From assembly GCA_900554455.1 (NCBI GenBank), contig USHT01000073.1:1-6210 (forward strand): 6,210 nt of DNA. The letters run 5' to 3'. Positions 5,526 through 6,210 of the stretch are shown here, one piece after another. The notes under the pieces are model-generated. The model was not told where the DNA came from, did no database searches, and saw only the letters and a program-made list of their open reading frames with translations. The stretch comes from an uncultured Collinsella sp. Lineage in GTDB: Bacteria; Actinomycetota; Coriobacteriia; Coriobacteriales; Coriobacteriaceae. The translations under genes and the position numbers were made by a program. How positions within the stretch are numbered: the first letter of the stretch is position 1; each line of letters opens with the position of its first letter.

Positions 5526-5549
5526 GACACCGTTTCAGTCGTTAAGATA

Positions 5550-6210
5550 CTAGCCGAGCTCCTCTTCGGACTTCTCGCCAAAGCCGAGAACCACGTGCAG
5601 GGCGGCGGTGCCAAAGAAAGCAATGGCGCAGCCAACGCAGTACATCGGAATATTGGTAGCCGTAACAATAGAGGGGAAACCACCGGCAGTAGACATCTCG
5701 CCACATCCAGTTGCGGCAACAAAAGCAGCAGCGACGCCGGTCATCAGGCACATGATAACCATGGATTTACGGTAGCGCAGGGAGATGCCGTAAATCACTG
5801 GCTCGGTGATACCGCCAAGAAGGGCAGGAATAATCGTCGAGAATGCAACGGACTTGAGCTGAGGATTCTTGGCCTTAATGAACACGCCCGCAGCAGCGCC
5901 AGCGGCTGCAAAAATCGTCATACCAAGCGCTGCCATTACGGGATCGGACCCCAAAGCCGCGATGTTGGCGATCAAAACCGGGATGATAGCCCAGTGCAGA
6001 CCAAACAGGACCACGAACATCAAGATGGAACCAAGGATAAAGCCAGCAGGAACAGGCATGGTAGCCATAAGCCACATCACAAAGTTGCACAGGGCCTGGC
6101 CAACGTAGAAACCAAAGGGGCCAACCAGAAGCATAGTCACGGGAACAACCACAAGCAGGCAAAGCGTAGGAACGATAACGACCTGCAGATCCTTGTAAAC
6201 GACACGCTTC
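5550..6210 (-). CDS. PTS permease EIIC domain, sucrose/beta-glucoside (glucose superfamily) type, C-terminal part
   Basis: The frame is open to the window edge; 219 residues are visible and the N-terminal part, probably including an EIIB domain, lies outside. EIIC moves the sugar across the membrane while EIIB phosphorylates it. The visible part is strongly hydrophobic with several membrane segments (about 10-30, 34-52, 56-82, 90-110, 150-167 and 188-209). Key motifs are GLHWAIIPVLIANI (70-83) and GITEPVIYGISLR (133-145), the signature of the BglF/ScrA branch. It ends GFGEKSEEELG without a fused EIIA domain, so EIIA must be supplied by another protein. The GTG at 6152 is not the start, since the preceding codons (KRVVYKDLQV...) are also coding. 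The deacetylase follows after 36 nt and the GH32 remnant after that, making a sugar import and hydrolysis operon. Sucrose or a fructoside is suggested by the GH32 neighbour, but a beta-glucoside cannot be excluded. Confidence 0.9.
   Translation of the reverse strand, partial: KRVVYKDLQVVIVPTLCLLVVVPVTMLLVGPFGFYVGQALCNFVMWLMATMPVPAGFILGSILMFVVLFGLHWAIIPVLIANIAALGSDPVMAALGMTIFAAAGAAAGVFIKAKNPQLKSVAFSTIIPALLGGITEPVIYGISLRYRKSMVIMCLMTGVAAAFVAATGCGEMSTAGGFPSIVTATNIPMYCVGCAIAFFGTAALHVVLGFGEKSEEELG

Overview
The window looks like chromosomal DNA of a GC-rich actinobacterium, most likely a gut Coriobacteriia member such as Collinsella. That placement is inferred from gene style: an actinobacterial GlnA2-like glutamine synthetase, a GlnR-like winged-helix regulator, PTS sugar genes and high-GC codon use. 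All seven genes are on the minus strand, so transcription runs from position 6210 towards 1.

Region A (6210 to about 3845) is a sugar-utilisation operon fragment. It holds the C-terminal part of a glucose/sucrose/beta-glucoside-type PTS EIIC permease cut by the window edge, then a ChbG/YdjC-type carbohydrate deacetylase with a GTG start, then a GH32 beta-fructosidase. The GH32 keeps all three catalytic motifs but stops about 13 residues after the acid/base glutamate, so the last propeller blade and the C-terminal beta-sandwich are missing. Hand counts of sample lines give about 47-48% GC in the GH32 and deacetylase genes against about 70-75% in the LacI and glnA genes, suggesting an acquired segment whose edge lies near 3850.

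Region B (3719 to 2700) is a high-GC LacI-family repressor of unknown ligand. It lies next to the sugar genes and may control them.

Region C (2700 to 474) is the most interesting part: a regulatory intergenic region, a glutamine synthetase-like gene, an OmpR-type regulator resembling GlnR of other actinobacteria, and a strong hairpin terminator. The synthetase is clearly of the GSI-alpha/GlnA2 kind over its full length, yet several residues that bind the catalytic metals in active GS are replaced (Glu to Ala184, Glu to Gly191, His to Phe240, flap Glu to Asp301). The regulator's receiver domain has also lost its acidic pair and its conserved Lys. Two adjacent proteins with degraded active sites, in a gene pair about nitrogen, suggest a nitrogen-sensing module (a pseudo-synthetase sensor plus a phosphorylation-independent regulator) rather than a simple biosynthetic operon. 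A GlnR-box-like half site and tandem 8-bp repeats lie upstream of the synthetase gene.

Region D (308 to 1) is the N-terminus of a membrane-anchored protein, possibly an HtrA-like serine protease, preceded by a terminator-like hairpin that sits unusually close to its start codon. No stretch longer than 300 bases lacks a gene, and no RNA genes, IS elements or CRISPR arrays were seen.
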